The notes: generated by a model from the sequence alone, not told the origin. A DNA stretch of 64,000 bases from Winogradskyella marina (GCF_015645385.1 NZ_JADOET010000003.1:215824-279823), one strand, 5' to 3'; numbered from the stretch's first letter, positions 26,505 to 35,562 are shown. Numbers and translations are program-made.

Positions 26505-27584
26505 ATGTCTTATAAATTCTTAATATACATTTCTTACAGCTATGCTTTGCCGATAGGAAATCCGTTGGAAAAAGAAATACTAAGCCGAGGTGATACTGCC
26601 ATGTGGTATAGCGATCTTAATGATGGTAAAGACGCATTAAAAGGAAAGGATAATGTTCTCAACACCATACAAGATGTCGTAAAATTTGAACCACATATTG
26701 TATTAACAGCTACAGATACTGTACCCGATTTTATAACAGGACTTAAAGTACAGATTTTTCATGGCTTCAATGCTCAAAAACGACCAGAAGGCAACAATAA
26801 ATTTGCTCATTTTAGAATTCGTGGTTTTTTTGATTTGTATTGTACACAAGGACCATCTAGTACTGCTGGATTTCAAATGCAACAAGAAAAATTTCCGCAT
26901 TTTGAAGTTAAAGAAACAGGTTGGAGTAAAGTAGATCCTTTGTTTCCAATTGTAAAAAAAGAAAAAGCCGAACTTCCGACCATAATGATTGCGTCCACTT
27001 TTAGTAAGCGATTAAGCTTAGCGCTTCACGATGATGTTTTTAACACCATTGAAGAACTAGCAACAACTGGAAAGTACAATTTTATAATGGTTTTACATCC
27101 TAAATTGCCTCAAGAAATAAAAGATAAATGGATAACTTTAAACAGTAAGCACTTCACCTATTATGACACAACCGATTTAGTTCCGCTGTTTAAAAAAGCA
27201 GATATTATGTTTGCAGATACAACGTCTGCTATACAAGAATTTTTAATTCAGAAGAAACCTGTAGTCACCTATAGACATACGTTTAATCACGATTACTTAA
27301 TCAATATAGAAAGTGCAAATGCCATAGAAAGCGCGTTTGATGAGGCTCTCAGTTATCCTGAAAAACTACTTGCAAATATTGACACATTTATAAATCAACT
27401 ACATCCCTATTTTGATGGTAAATCGAGTAAACGCGTTGTTGAAACTTGTATTTCTTTTTTACACGAAGATAAAAGCCATTTAAAAAATAAACCGCTCAAT
27501 TTAATTCGAAAGTATAAAATAAGAAAGCGTTTGGGTTACTTTACTTTGAAGAGTTATTCTAAGCCTTACACTATAAAAAAATAG
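26505..27584 (+). CDS. CDP-glycerol glycerophosphotransferase-like protein
   Basis: The 359-residue protein resembles the GT-B-like CDP-glycerol:poly(glycerophosphate) transferase family (TagF/TagB type) of teichoic acid synthesis. Supporting segments are FEPHIVLTATD (about 64-74), VQIFHGFNAQKRPEG (about 82-96) with the typical HG motif, YCTQGPSSTAGF (about 110-121), TGWSKVDPLF (about 143-152), and the C-terminal ADIMFADTTSAIQEFLIQKKPVV (about 239-261), where DTTSA replaces the usual SD-SS pattern. Family members add glycerol-phosphate or related units. In a Gram-negative cell this would decorate LPS or capsule. The donor is not certain, as no tagD-type gene is recognised here. Confidence 0.78.
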   Translation: MSYKFLIYISYSYALPIGNPLEKEILSRGDTAMWYSDLNDGKDALKGKDNVLNTIQDVVKFEPHIVLTATDTVPDFITGLKVQIFHGFNAQKRPEGNNKFAHFRIRGFFDLYCTQGPSSTAGFQMQQEKFPHFEVKETGWSKVDPLFPIVKKEKAELPTIMIASTFSKRLSLALHDDVFNTIEELATTGKYNFIMVLHPKLPQEIKDKWITLNSKHFTYYDTTDLVPLFKKADIMFADTTSAIQEFLIQKKPVVTYRHTFNHDYLINIESANAIESAFDEALSYPEKLLANIDTFINQLHPYFDGKSSKRVVETCISFLHEDKSHLKNKPLNLIRKYKIRKRLGYFTLKSYSKPYTIKK

Positions 27585-27585
27585 T

Positions 27586-28410
27586 TCATACCTTTTTAAT
27601 ACCATAATTGGTATACGCAGATTTTTCGCGTTTTGTGAGTTGTCTTATTTCCTTATTTAAGGTCATTGCATCCTCATTTTTATAAGGCCTATCATGATGT
27701 AAATGCACACAAATAGCACTATAGCGTATCTGTAAAAACGTGATACCATTATTCATCATACGTTCTCCTACTTCCCTATCTTCACCTCCATATTTCATGC
27801 GTTCATCAAAACCGTTAACGGCTAAAATATCGGCTTTCCAACAGGATACATTCATACCATCAAAGGTTGCTTTTGTCGGCGTTATAAAGTTTAGAAATTT
27901 TGCTTTTGTGTCTGATGTTGTGAGCTTGTTCATTTTAAAAGTCTTTGGCTGTCCTTCTACTATAAGCCAATCCTTTTCAAAACATTTTTGAGCTTTTATA
28001 ACATCTTCATTAATGTTCTTAGACACGTCATCTGTCAGCTTAAAATAACCTCCAGAAAGCGCATGCTTTACACGTCTCAATTCTAAATGTGTTGCCACAA
28101 AATCCTGACGCACAATGCAATCTCCGTCTGTGAAAATTAAATAGTCTGAATTGGATGCCATAATGGCTTTGTTCAAGATTTTTGTTTTCTGAAAACCGTC
28201 ATCTTCCTGCCAAACATGAATAACGTTTAAATCTGAATGTCTAGCAAAGTAATCTATAATAGCTTTTGTTTTTTCATCAGAGCCATCATCTGCAATTATA
28301 ATTTCGAAATTCTTGGTGGTCTGAATATCAAAACTAAGTAATACCAGCTTAAGCCATTCTGGTTTATTATAAGTACTAATTATTATTGTTGCCTGTAGAT
28401 TAGATTGCAT
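27586..28410 (-). CDS. Glycosyltransferase family 2 protein
   Basis: The 274-residue GT-A enzyme should transfer a sugar from a nucleotide donor to a glycan or lipid at the cytoplasmic face. It begins ATIIISTYNKPEWLKLVLLS (about 7-26), then IIIADDGSDEKT (about 37-48), the DxD-like IFTDGDCIV (about 92-100), and the acceptor-side segment GFDERMKYGGEDREVGERM (about 198-216), typical of the galactosyltransferase-like C-terminal domain. It is on the opposite strand to both neighbours, with its stop directly beside the end of the glycerophosphotransferase-like gene. A near-consensus promoter lies immediately before its start. Confidence 0.85.
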   Translation of the reverse strand: MQSNLQATIIISTYNKPEWLKLVLLSFDIQTTKNFEIIIADDGSDEKTKAIIDYFARHSDLNVIHVWQEDDGFQKTKILNKAIMASNSDYLIFTDGDCIVRQDFVATHLELRRVKHALSGGYFKLTDDVSKNINEDVIKAQKCFEKDWLIVEGQPKTFKMNKLTTSDTKAKFLNFITPTKATFDGMNVSCWKADILAVNGFDERMKYGGEDREVGERMMNNGITFLQIRYSAICVHLHHDRPYKNEDAMTLNKEIRQLTKREKSAYTNYGIKKV

Positions 28411-28414
28411 TTAG

Positions 28415-28446
28415 CAAAAATACTATTTTTACAGCATTGAAATCAA
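28415..28446 (-). promoter_or_regulatory. Promoter of the leftward family 2 glycosyltransferase gene
   Basis: On the minus strand a TTG (complement of 28444-28446) is followed after 21 bases by TATTTTTG (complement of 28415-28422), fitting the Bacteroidota TTG-N17-23-TAnnTTTG consensus. The -7 element ends only 4 bases before the ATG, so the transcript would have almost no leader. Confidence 0.55.
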
Positions 28447-28450
28447 CAAC

Positions 28451-29215
28451 ATGCTAAAACTGTCTGGAGTCATTATTACTTTTAATGAAGAACGTAACAT
28501 AGAACAATGTTTACAATCTTTAGTTAATGTTGTAGATGAGATTGTAGTTGTAGATTCCTTTTCTAGCGATCAAACTAAATCTATTTGTAAACGGTTTAAT
28601 GTAAACTTCATAGAACAAGAGTTTTTAGGCTATATTGAACAAAAGAATTTTGCGTTAGCACAAGCCAAATATGATCATGTGGTATCTTTAGATGGTGACG
28701 AAGCTTTATCGAAAACATTACAGCAATCCATTATAAACCTAAAATCAAACTGGAAGTTTGATGGCTATTTCGCCAACCGTTTTAATAATTTTTGTGGCCA
28801 ATGGATTAAACATTCTGATTGGTATCCGAATAAAAAACTACGTATTTTCGATAGACGAAAAGCTGAGTGGAAAGGTATTAATCCGCATGATAATGTGCAG
28901 TTACACAATACTGAAGCTAAAACTGGTCATTTAAAAGGGGATATTTTGCATAAAACGTATCAAACCTATTCAGAGTTTAATCAAAAGACAGAATATTTTT
29001 CAACGATTGCTGCTAAAGCCTATTTCAACTCTGGAAAAAAAAGCTCAGTACTGAAAGTTATTTGGAACCCAACTTGGGCATTTTTTAAATCTTATTTCTT
29101 AAGACTTGGATTTTTAGATGGCTTTAATGGTTTTGTAATCTGTGTACAAACAGCAAACATTACATTTTTAAAATATTCTAAGCTACGCGAATTAGAAAAA
29201 CAAAAGGACGTGTAA
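28451..29215 (+). CDS. Glycosyltransferase family 2 protein, LPS-core WaaE/KdtX-like
   Basis: The 254-residue protein starts LSGVIITFNEERNIEQCLQSL (about 3-23), with DEIVVVDSFSSDQT (about 29-42) and VVSLDGDEALS (about 77-87) as the donor and metal site. Segments such as NNFCGQWIKHSDWYP, LRIFDRRKAEWKG and HxKTYQTYSEFNQKTEYFS match LPS-core glucosyltransferases of the WaaE/KdtX type. The role in LPS core or O-glycan synthesis is inferred from this similarity. Its stop codon abuts the stop of the convergent kinase-like gene. The 40-bp divergent spacer upstream leaves little room for its own promoter, which may lie inside the neighbouring gene. Confidence 0.85.
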   Translation: MLKLSGVIITFNEERNIEQCLQSLVNVVDEIVVVDSFSSDQTKSICKRFNVNFIEQEFLGYIEQKNFALAQAKYDHVVSLDGDEALSKTLQQSIINLKSNWKFDGYFANRFNNFCGQWIKHSDWYPNKKLRIFDRRKAEWKGINPHDNVQLHNTEAKTGHLKGDILHKTYQTYSEFNQKTEYFSTIAAKAYFNSGKKSSVLKVIWNPTWAFFKSYFLRLGFLDGFNGFVICVQTANITFLKYSKLRELEKQKDV

Positions 29216-29977
29216 TTATCGTCTCCAAAAACGTAATCGCTTTTTTATACGTTGTTTCCTATGATGCTTCGCCTGAAAAGCCTCAGTCGCGTCCCACATT
29301 AACGTTACAATCTTATTATAATCTTCGCCTGAAACTTTCGCGTACTCGTCACTCATCACTTCTACCATAGATTTATGAATCGTTAATCTGTCGAAGTTCT
29401 TTATACGATCTTCAAAACTCATGTGTTTAAACTCCATCCGATTCAAATCCACTAAAAAGAATTGGTAACCATCATCTACCTTTTTAATTAAGGTATTTCC
29501 TGGTGAATGATCCAAAAACTTAATTCCCTTTTCGTGCAGTTGATACGTGAATCTGGTAAATGCCCTTAAAATGGTATCGTAATCCGGATAATTAAAATCG
29601 TGCGTAAGTTCTCTATAGGTTAAATCGCAATCGACTTGTTCAGATAAATAATAACTTTTTTTAAATAGTAACAAGGTTTTAAATTCATAAAAAGCAATTG
29701 GTTCTGGTGTACCAATTCCTCGTTTTTTAAGTTCTAAGCCATATTCATATGAACGTTGCGCCTTACTTTTTCTAAAAAAATTATAAGCTATTTGATTAAC
29801 AAGGTTTGGGATTTTGAAGGATTTTATATTCACCTCAAAATCATTCAACTTAAAGAGTCTAAGAGCATTTCGTTTTTGATTACCAAAAGGAGTGCCTTCA
29901 GTTTCAAAATTTTGAATAAAATAATCAAGTTTTTCTTGAAAAGCCTTGTATTCAGCTCTAACTCTAATCGTTTTCAT
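29216..29977 (-). CDS. Lipopolysaccharide (Kdo/WaaP-like) kinase
   Basis: The 253-residue protein has a compact protein-kinase-like fold of the WaaP/KdkA group, which phosphorylates Kdo or heptose in the LPS inner core. Lys52 in NIKSFKIP fits the ATP-binding lysine. The catalytic loop is LDHSPGNTL (155-163) with Asp156 and Asn161, and the metal-binding Asp177 is in FFLVDLNRM. There is no signal or membrane segment, so it acts at the cytoplasmic face. A phosphorylated Kdo is expected in Bacteroidota LPS, which supports the call. Its place beside the WaaE/KdtX-like transferase agrees with LPS-core assembly. Confidence 0.85.
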   Translation of the reverse strand: MKTIRVRAEYKAFQEKLDYFIQNFETEGTPFGNQKRNALRLFKLNDFEVNIKSFKIPNLVNQIAYNFFRKSKAQRSYEYGLELKKRGIGTPEPIAFYEFKTLLLFKKSYYLSEQVDCDLTYRELTHDFNYPDYDTILRAFTRFTYQLHEKGIKFLDHSPGNTLIKKVDDGYQFFLVDLNRMEFKHMSFEDRIKNFDRLTIHKSMVEVMSDEYAKVSGEDYNKIVTLMWDATEAFQAKHHRKQRIKKRLRFWRR

Positions 29978-30148
29978 TTGGCAATATTACAATTTTTAAT
30001 AATCAATACTATGACTATTTTAAGGATAATAAAAGTAAAGAAATAAATGTAACCATTTTTAAACATAATTGGTAAACCTTATATTTACAAAGCTAAGAAT
30101 CCCGTTTTTTAATTTAACCAAAAGAACTCTCGTTTCGCTAATTACTTT

Positions 30149-31363
30149 ATGAACCACAAAAAAATGTCCAAACAAAATATTTTAGACCTTATTGGCAGAG
30201 AAAGTGCCTTGTTTGAACACGATATAAAAGCACATCATAGCGAACTCACTACTATTGTTGCATCTTCAAAATTCTTGGTTCTCGGAGGTGCTGGTACTAT
30301 TGGGCAAGCGGTTACCAAAGAAATATTTAAACGTCACCCTAAAAAGCTTCATATTGTAGATATTAGCGAAAATAATTTGGTGGAATTGGTAAGAGATATC
30401 CGAAGTTCTTTCGGTTATATTAATGGTGATTTTAAAACCTTTGCATTAGATATTGGCTCAGTAGCATACGATGCTTTTATCGCTTCAGATGGTAGTTATG
30501 ATTATGTACTAAATCTTTCAGCATTAAAACACGTACGAAGCGAAGAAGACGCGTTCACGATAATGCGAATGATTGATGTCAATATTTTTAATACCGAAAA
30601 AACCATTCAACAATCCATTACAAATGGTGTAAAAAAATACTTTTGTGTTTCTACAGATAAAGCCACCAATCCCATTAATATGATGGGAGCTTCCAAACGC
30701 ATTATGGAATTATTTTTAATGCAAAACAGCAAAAAAATCGCGATTTCTACAGCACGTTTTGCTAATGTGGCATTTTCGGATGGCTCTTTATTACATAGTT
30801 TTGAGCAACGTATAAAAAAGCAACAACCTATCGTTGCACCAAACGATATCAAACGCTATTTTATTACTCCTAAAGAATCGGGAGAGCTTTGTTTACTATC
30901 GTGTATTTTTGGTGAGAATAACGATATTTTTTTTCCTAAACTGACTAAAAACTTAAACCTCATTAGCTTCGCAGATATCGCTAAAAACTATATAACTGCC
31001 CTTGGATACATACCATTTTTATGTGACAATGAAAATGAAGCAAGACAATTGGCTAAGACTTTACCGCAATCGGGAAAATGGCCATATTTATTGTCAACAA
31101 CAGATACAACTGGAGAAAAAGAAACAGAAGCGTTTTTCACAAAACAAGACGCATTAGACCTCAATCGATTTAATGGCCTTGGTGTGATTAAAAATGGTGT
31201 AGAAATTGATAACGCAGATAAACTCAACAAATTTTCAGAAACTATAAAAGAGTTTAAAGCAAAAAAATCTTGGACAAAGGAGAATATAACGCAAGTATTT
31301 CAAAATACATTACCGAACTTTAACCACAGTGAAACAGGTCACTATTTAGATCATAAAATGTAA
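30149..31363 (+). CDS. Nucleotide-sugar dehydratase-like SDR (FlaA1/CapD type)
   Basis: The 404-residue protein belongs to the extended SDR group that includes UDP-GlcNAc 4,6-dehydratases. The cofactor loop is VLGGAGTIGQAV (about 43-54), then HIVDISENNLVELVRDIRS (about 66-84) and LNLSALKHVRSEED (about 120-133). The active site follows as CVSTDKATNPINMMGASKR (about 163-181), with Met in the Tyr position as in FlaA1-type enzymes. A C-terminal extension of about 120 residues is unusual. An internal Met at residue 6 is an alternative start. The sugar substrate is unknown. The next gene, a nucleotidyltransferase, follows after 3 bp, so they form an operon for an activated surface sugar. Confidence 0.8.
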   Translation: MNHKKMSKQNILDLIGRESALFEHDIKAHHSELTTIVASSKFLVLGGAGTIGQAVTKEIFKRHPKKLHIVDISENNLVELVRDIRSSFGYINGDFKTFALDIGSVAYDAFIASDGSYDYVLNLSALKHVRSEEDAFTIMRMIDVNIFNTEKTIQQSITNGVKKYFCVSTDKATNPINMMGASKRIMELFLMQNSKKIAISTARFANVAFSDGSLLHSFEQRIKKQQPIVAPNDIKRYFITPKESGELCLLSCIFGENNDIFFPKLTKNLNLISFADIAKNYITALGYIPFLCDNENEARQLAKTLPQSGKWPYLLSTTDTTGEKETEAFFTKQDALDLNRFNGLGVIKNGVEIDNADKLNKFSETIKEFKAKKSWTKENITQVFQNTLPNFNHSETGHYLDHKM

Positions 31364-31366
31364 CTG

Positions 31367-32068
31367 ATGCATAACAAAATAGATGTTGTCATTATGGCTG
31401 GTGGTAAAGGTGAGCGTTTAATGCCATTAACCCAAAACACTCCAAAACCGCTTTTAAAAATAGGAAACAAACCTGTAATTGAACACATTACAGATCACTT
31501 GGCATCATATGGCATTTCAAAAATACACATTACCGTCAATTATCTAAGTGATCAAATTGTGGCATACTTTAAAAACCATAACAAGCATCAAATAGAGATT
31601 AATTATATAAAAGAATCAAAATCACTAGGCACTATTGGTGCTTTAAAACTTAATCATTTTAATAAAGATTATATCCTAGTGATGAATGCAGATTTACTCA
31701 CAAATATAAATTTCGAATGTGTTTTTAATACGTTCAAAACTCAAGACAGTGACGCACTAATTGCAACGGTTCCTTATGATGTTGACATGCCTCATGATGT
31801 TGTAGAAATAGAAAATGGATTGGTTACTGAATTAAAATTAAATCACGCGTCTTGCTATAACTTGAATGCAGGCATCTATATGTTTAAAAAAGCATGTTTA
31901 GAATATATTCCTAAAAACAGCTTTTTTGATGCTACAGATTTTATTAATATTCTGTTAGAAAAGAATAAAAAAATTACGAATTATTCCATTTCTGAATATT
32001 GGTTAGACATCGGAAAGCCTGAAGATTTTAACAAAGCTCAAAACGATATAAAACACATTAAATTTTAG
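31367..32068 (+). CDS. Sugar nucleotidyltransferase
   Basis: The 233-residue protein should couple a sugar-1-phosphate to an NTP. The N-terminal VVIMAGGKGERLMPLTQNTP (about 6-25) is the nucleotide-binding signature with the catalytic Arg, followed by KPLLKIGNKPVIEHI. ILVMNADLLTN (about 104-114) holds the metal-binding Asp, and NLNAGIYMF and YWLDIGKPEDF (about 212-222) complete the site. The length and motifs fit mannose-1-phosphate guanylyltransferase-like or HddC-like enzymes, so the sugar and base remain open. It is the last gene of the surface-glycan region, followed by 454 gene-free bases. Confidence 0.85.
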   Translation: MHNKIDVVIMAGGKGERLMPLTQNTPKPLLKIGNKPVIEHITDHLASYGISKIHITVNYLSDQIVAYFKNHNKHQIEINYIKESKSLGTIGALKLNHFNKDYILVMNADLLTNINFECVFNTFKTQDSDALIATVPYDVDMPHDVVEIENGLVTELKLNHASCYNLNAGIYMFKKACLEYIPKNSFFDATDFINILLEKNKKITNYSISEYWLDIGKPEDFNKAQNDIKHIKF

Positions 32069-32522
32069 TTTAATATGTTTTTAACGCAAACAAGTCTACT
32101 AGAAACATTGTAGCCATTTTAATCTTAGTTAAAATTTGTGCCATTAGGCACATTATATTGGTAAAATCAACACTGAACCTTGACTTGCGTGCCTTTAGGT
32201 ACGCCATATGTTGTACCTAAGGGCACAAATTGCAATTACCGTTCTCTTTATTATCCATATTACGGCCTTAGCAGGACGACAAATCAGCTCAGGTAAAGAG
32301 ATTAAAAACTTAATATTTATATACGTTTCATCTTCAAAATGTAATTCATAAATTAAATCGTCTTACTCTAGAATTCGATTTTATAATATTCTTAAAAAAT
32401 ATCCAACATAAAAAGCTTCATATTCCTTTTAAAACATTAGCCATCTATCGTATCTTTGCCCAGCAAAAAATACAGTTACATTTTCTATTTATTTATAGAG
32501 CAACTGTAGTTTCAATTATCCT
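32069..32522. other. Gene-free region with short palindromes before cca
   Basis: No convincing frame occurs here. At 32138-32151 lies the small palindrome GTGCC-ATTA-GGCAC. At 32189-32226 a 14-bp hairpin (GTGCCTTTAGGTAC, then GTACCTAAGGGCAC) has one U-G wobble that forms only in plus-strand RNA. AATTTGTGCC (32133) and GGGCACAAATT (32221) frame the pair. This looks like a REP-type unit and could also end the preceding operon. A TATCTTTG promoter candidate for cca follows at 32451. Confidence 0.55.
32451..32458 (+). promoter_or_regulatory. Candidate -7 promoter element of cca
   Basis: TATCTTTG matches the TAnnTTTG consensus and lies 64 bp before the ATG, leaving a normal leader. The -33 position is not conserved. 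Confidence 0.5.
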
Positions 32523-33941
32523 ATGAACCACAAACGAGCATTAAAACACAATATTTTTAAATACATCACGCAATCTGCTGAAGAATTACAAGTAGAAAGT
32601 TATGTTATTGGAGGTTTTGTACGCGACTATCTTTTAGATCGTGGCGATGCAAAAGATATTGATGTGGTTGCTGTTGGAAGTGGCATAGAACTCGCCAAAC
32701 AAGTTGCTAAAAATTTACCAAATCAACCTAAAGTTCAAGTTTTTAAAACCTACGGAACAGCCATGTTGCGTTATGAAGAGATTGAAGTTGAATTTGTTGG
32801 GGCACGTAAAGAAAGTTACAACGAAAACAGCAGAAATCCTATTGTAGAAAATGGTACGTTACAAGACGATCAAAACCGTCGGGATTTTACCATTAATGCT
32901 TTAGCTCTAAGTTTGAATGAAAAGAACTTTGGTGAGCTTTTAGATCCCTTCAATGGACTGAATGATTTAGACAAAGGCATAATTCGCACACCTTTAGATC
33001 CAAATATTACCTATAGTGACGATCCGTTGCGTATGATGCGTGCGATAAGATTTGCAACTCAACTAAATTTTGAAATTGAAGCGACGTCGTTAAAAGCTAT
33101 TGCTGATAATAAAGAGCGCATTAAGATTATTACCAAAGAACGCATTGTTGTAGAACTTCATAAAATTCTCGAAAGCAAAACACCATCCGTTGGTTTTTTG
33201 CATTTAGAACAAACAGGATTGTTACAATTTATCCTTCCAGAATTAACAGCTTTAAAAGGAATTGATGAGATTGAGGGGCAACGCCATAAAGATAATTTTT
33301 ACCACACACTAGAAGTCGTAGATAACATAGCAAAAACCACAGACAATCTATGGTTGCGTTGGGCTGCGCTCTTGCACGATATTGGAAAAGCACCAACCAA
33401 AAAATTTCAGAAAAAAGTAGGTTGGACCTTCCATGCACACGAATTTGTAGGGTCTAAAATGGTTTATAAACTTTTTAAACGTTTAAAAATGCCATTGAAT
33501 GACAAAATGAAATTTGTTCAGAAAATGGTATTTATGAGCTCTCGACCTATCGTTTTAGCGACCGATGTGACGGATGCCGCAGTAAGGCGATTAGTGTTTG
33601 ATGCTGGTGACTATGTAGAAGATTTAATGACGCTTTGCGAAGCAGATATCACTACAAAAAACCCTAAGAAATTCAAAAAATACCATAACAATTTCAAGAA
33701 AGTAAGAGCTAAAATTATTGAAGTTGAAGAACGTGATCAGGTTCGTAATTTCCAACCTCCAGTTTCAGGTGAAGAAATTATGGAAACCTTCAATTTAAAA
33801 CCCTCAAGAGAAATCGGGTTGATAAAAGAAGCTATAAAAGAAGCCATTTTAGAAGGTGAAATCCCTAATGAATATGAAGCAGCTTTTGAGTTAATGTTAG
33901 AAAAAGGAAAAAACCTTGGACTTGAGGTGGTGAAAAGTTAG
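32523..33941 (+). CDS. cca: CCA tRNA nucleotidyltransferase with HD domain
   Basis: The enzyme adds or repairs the 3'-CCA end of tRNAs. The 472-residue protein has the class II layout. The head carries GGFVRDYLL (30-38), the metal-binding Asp45 and Asp47 in KDIDVV, and [11 protein letters not shown] (119-129), and the tRNA-binding domain includes EDPLRMMR-type [12 protein letters not shown]. An HD phosphohydrolase domain (about 255-400) has His261, HD at 285-286 and a later conserved Asp. HD-fused forms may also remove 2',3'-cyclic phosphates. The gene is followed by a heptamer tandem repeat and heme A synthase. Confidence 0.93.
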   Translation: MNHKRALKHNIFKYITQSAEELQVESYVIGGFVRDYLLDRGDAKDIDVVAVGSGIELAKQVAKNLPNQPKVQVFKTYGTAMLRYEEIEVEFVGARKESYNENSRNPIVENGTLQDDQNRRDFTINALALSLNEKNFGELLDPFNGLNDLDKGIIRTPLDPNITYSDDPLRMMRAIRFATQLNFEIEATSLKAIADNKERIKIITKERIVVELHKILESKTPSVGFLHLEQTGLLQFILPELTALKGIDEIEGQRHKDNFYHTLEVVDNIAKTTDNLWLRWAALLHDIGKAPTKKFQKKVGWTFHAHEFVGSKMVYKLFKRLKMPLNDKMKFVQKMVFMSSRPIVLATDVTDAAVRRLVFDAGDYVEDLMTLCEADITTKNPKKFKKYHNNFKKVRAKIIEVEERDQVRNFQPPVSGEEIMETFNLKPSREIGLIKEAIKEAILEGEIPNEYEAAFELMLEKGKNLGLEVVKS

Positions 33942-33974
33942 AAGTTGGAAGTTGGAAGTTGGAAGTTGGAAGTT
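33941..33974. repeat. Heptanucleotide tandem repeat GAAGTTG, about 4.9 copies
   Basis: The unit GAAGTTG repeats from the last base of the cca stop codon to 33974, in the 51-bp gap before the heme A synthase gene. The repeat number could vary by slippage. It lies between -52 and -19 relative to the next ATG, so changes might alter expression. Confidence 0.85.
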
Positions 33975-33992
33975 AAATAAATTAGTGTCTGT

Positions 33993-35018
33993 ATGGCTAG
34001 TCAAAAAAAAGAAAACAAAGCAGTTATTTACTGGTTACTAACCGGTTGTATATTAATCTTTATAATGGTCATTGTAGGTGGCATCACTAGATTAACGCAT
34101 TCAGGCTTATCTATTTCAAACTACAAATTGATTTCTGGCACTATTCCACCTATGAATGAGGTAGAATGGAACGAAGCTTTTGAACTGTATAAACAATACC
34201 CAGAATATCAAAAACTACATAATCACTTTGGACTAGAAGAGTTTAAAGACATCTATTTCTGGGAATGGATTCATCGCGTTATTGGGCGTTTTATTGGTTT
34301 GGTCTTTATCATTCCTTTTATTTATTTTCTAATTAAAAAACGACTTTCAAAATCGACATTTAAAAAATCGCTTGTTCTATTGTTTTTAGGTGGTTTTCAA
34401 GGGTTTTTGGGTTGGTATATGGTGAAATCTGGTTTAGTAGATAAGCCAAACGTAAGCCATTTTAGATTAGCAGCACACTTAACTACGGCATTTTTAACCT
34501 TTGCATATACGTTTTGGGTGGCTTTAGATTTAATGTTTCCTGATAAAAAAGTGATAGACAAAAAATTCAGAAATTTTATTAGAATTGGTTTAGCTGTTCT
34601 CATCCTTCAAATTATTTATGGTGCGTTTGTAGCTGGTTTAGATGCAGGTTGGATTCATAATCATTGGCCATTAATGAATGAAGGCAAATTAATGCACGAA
34701 ACCGTTCTTATAGAGCACAGTCCTACATACCTCAACTTTATTGAAGGTAAAAGTGGTGTGCAGTTTGTACATAGAACTTTAGCTTATGTGGTGGTTATTT
34801 TTATTCTCGCTATCTGGTATAAAGCAAAACGAATGACATTAACAACACTACAAACCAAAGGCATTAACCTACTTTTAATTATGGTTGGTGTACAATTTTT
34901 ATTAGGTGTTTTCACATTACTGTTAGCCGTTCCGGTTTGGTTAGGTGTTTTACACCAAGTAGGAGCTTTTATTCTTTTAAGCGCCATGACATTTACCTTA
35001 CATCGCTTTACTAAATAA
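33993..35018 (+). CDS. ctaA: Heme A synthase (COX15/CtaA family)
   Basis: The protein converts heme O to heme A for cytochrome c oxidases in the inner membrane. The 341 residues contain about eight hydrophobic segments. Conserved histidines that bind heme or substrate are in RLTHSGLSI (near residue 34), WEWIHRVIGR (near 90), FRLAAHLTTAF (near 160), FVHRTLAY (near 258) and LHQVGAFIL (near 326). The loop NHWPLMNEGKLMHETV is the usual extramembrane region in the type-2 form. No oxidase genes are adjacent in this window. It starts 51 bp after cca, and the gap is mostly a GAAGTTG repeat. Confidence 0.92.
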   Translation: MASQKKENKAVIYWLLTGCILIFIMVIVGGITRLTHSGLSISNYKLISGTIPPMNEVEWNEAFELYKQYPEYQKLHNHFGLEEFKDIYFWEWIHRVIGRFIGLVFIIPFIYFLIKKRLSKSTFKKSLVLLFLGGFQGFLGWYMVKSGLVDKPNVSHFRLAAHLTTAFLTFAYTFWVALDLMFPDKKVIDKKFRNFIRIGLAVLILQIIYGAFVAGLDAGWIHNHWPLMNEGKLMHETVLIEHSPTYLNFIEGKSGVQFVHRTLAYVVVIFILAIWYKAKRMTLTTLQTKGINLLLIMVGVQFLLGVFTLLLAVPVWLGVLHQVGAFILLSAMTFTLHRFTK

Positions 35019-35031
35019 TTAAAAAATCCCT

Positions 35032-35040
35032 TAACTTTGC
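35032..35040 (+). promoter_or_regulatory. Candidate -7 promoter element directly before the PRiA4_ORF3 gene
   Basis: TAACTTTGC matches the consensus and ends only 3 bases before the ATG at 35044. Transcription would start at or near the start codon, so the mRNA may be leaderless. Confidence 0.5.
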
Positions 35041-35043
35041 AGC

Positions 35044-35562
35044 ATGATTTATAGATTTAGAATTATCCTAGACAACGATACTGAAGATGATGTGTTCCGT
35101 GATATAGAAATCCGAGAAAATGACACTATGGAAGATTTACATAATGTTATTACACAATCTTTTGGGTTTGATGGTATGGAAATGGCTTCGTTTTACTTGA
35201 GCGATGAGCAATGGAATCAAGGTGAAGAAATTGCCATGATGGATATGAGTGAAGCCGGTAATGAAGTAAAAATGATGAGCAGTACCATCATTAAAGACTT
35301 AATTCATGAAGCATCTACACGCTTAATCTATCTCTATGATTTCTTGAACATGTGGACATTTTATGTTGAGTTAGGTGAAATTGTTGAAGAAGCCGAAGGT
35401 ACAGATTATCCAAATCTAATGTTTGTACATGGTCAAATACCTGATGAAGCTCCAGAAAAAACATTTGAAGCAGAAGAAGACGATGACGACTACAACGAGT
35501 TTGAAGATGATTTAGATATCGATGATTATAGTGATTTAGATTTTGATGAAAACTGGAACTAA
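35044..35562 (+). CDS. PRiA4_ORF3-family protein
   Basis: The 172-residue protein matches the family named after ORF3 of plasmid pRiA4b, which has no proven function. It starts YRFRIILDNDTEDDVFRDIEI, then TMEDLHNVITQSFGFDGMEMASFYL (about 29-53), and LIYLYDFLNMWTFYVELGEI (about 98-117), the part with the conserved Tyr-Asp-Phe. The last ~45 residues are almost purely acidic (Asp, Glu). Database names sometimes link the family to IS1096 regulators, but nothing here is transposon-like. A promoter element lies immediately before the ATG. The stop abuts the stop of the convergent gene at 35563. Confidence 0.87.
   Translation: MIYRFRIILDNDTEDDVFRDIEIRENDTMEDLHNVITQSFGFDGMEMASFYLSDEQWNQGEEIAMMDMSEAGNEVKMMSSTIIKDLIHEASTRLIYLYDFLNMWTFYVELGEIVEEAEGTDYPNLMFVHGQIPDEAPEKTFEAEEDDDDYNEFEDDLDIDDYSDLDFDENWN

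Noticed and set aside
35044..35562. PRiA4_ORF3 protein as an insertion-sequence gene
   Set aside because: Family names mention IS1096, but there is no transposase, terminal repeat or target duplication around it. It looks like an ordinary chromosomal gene.
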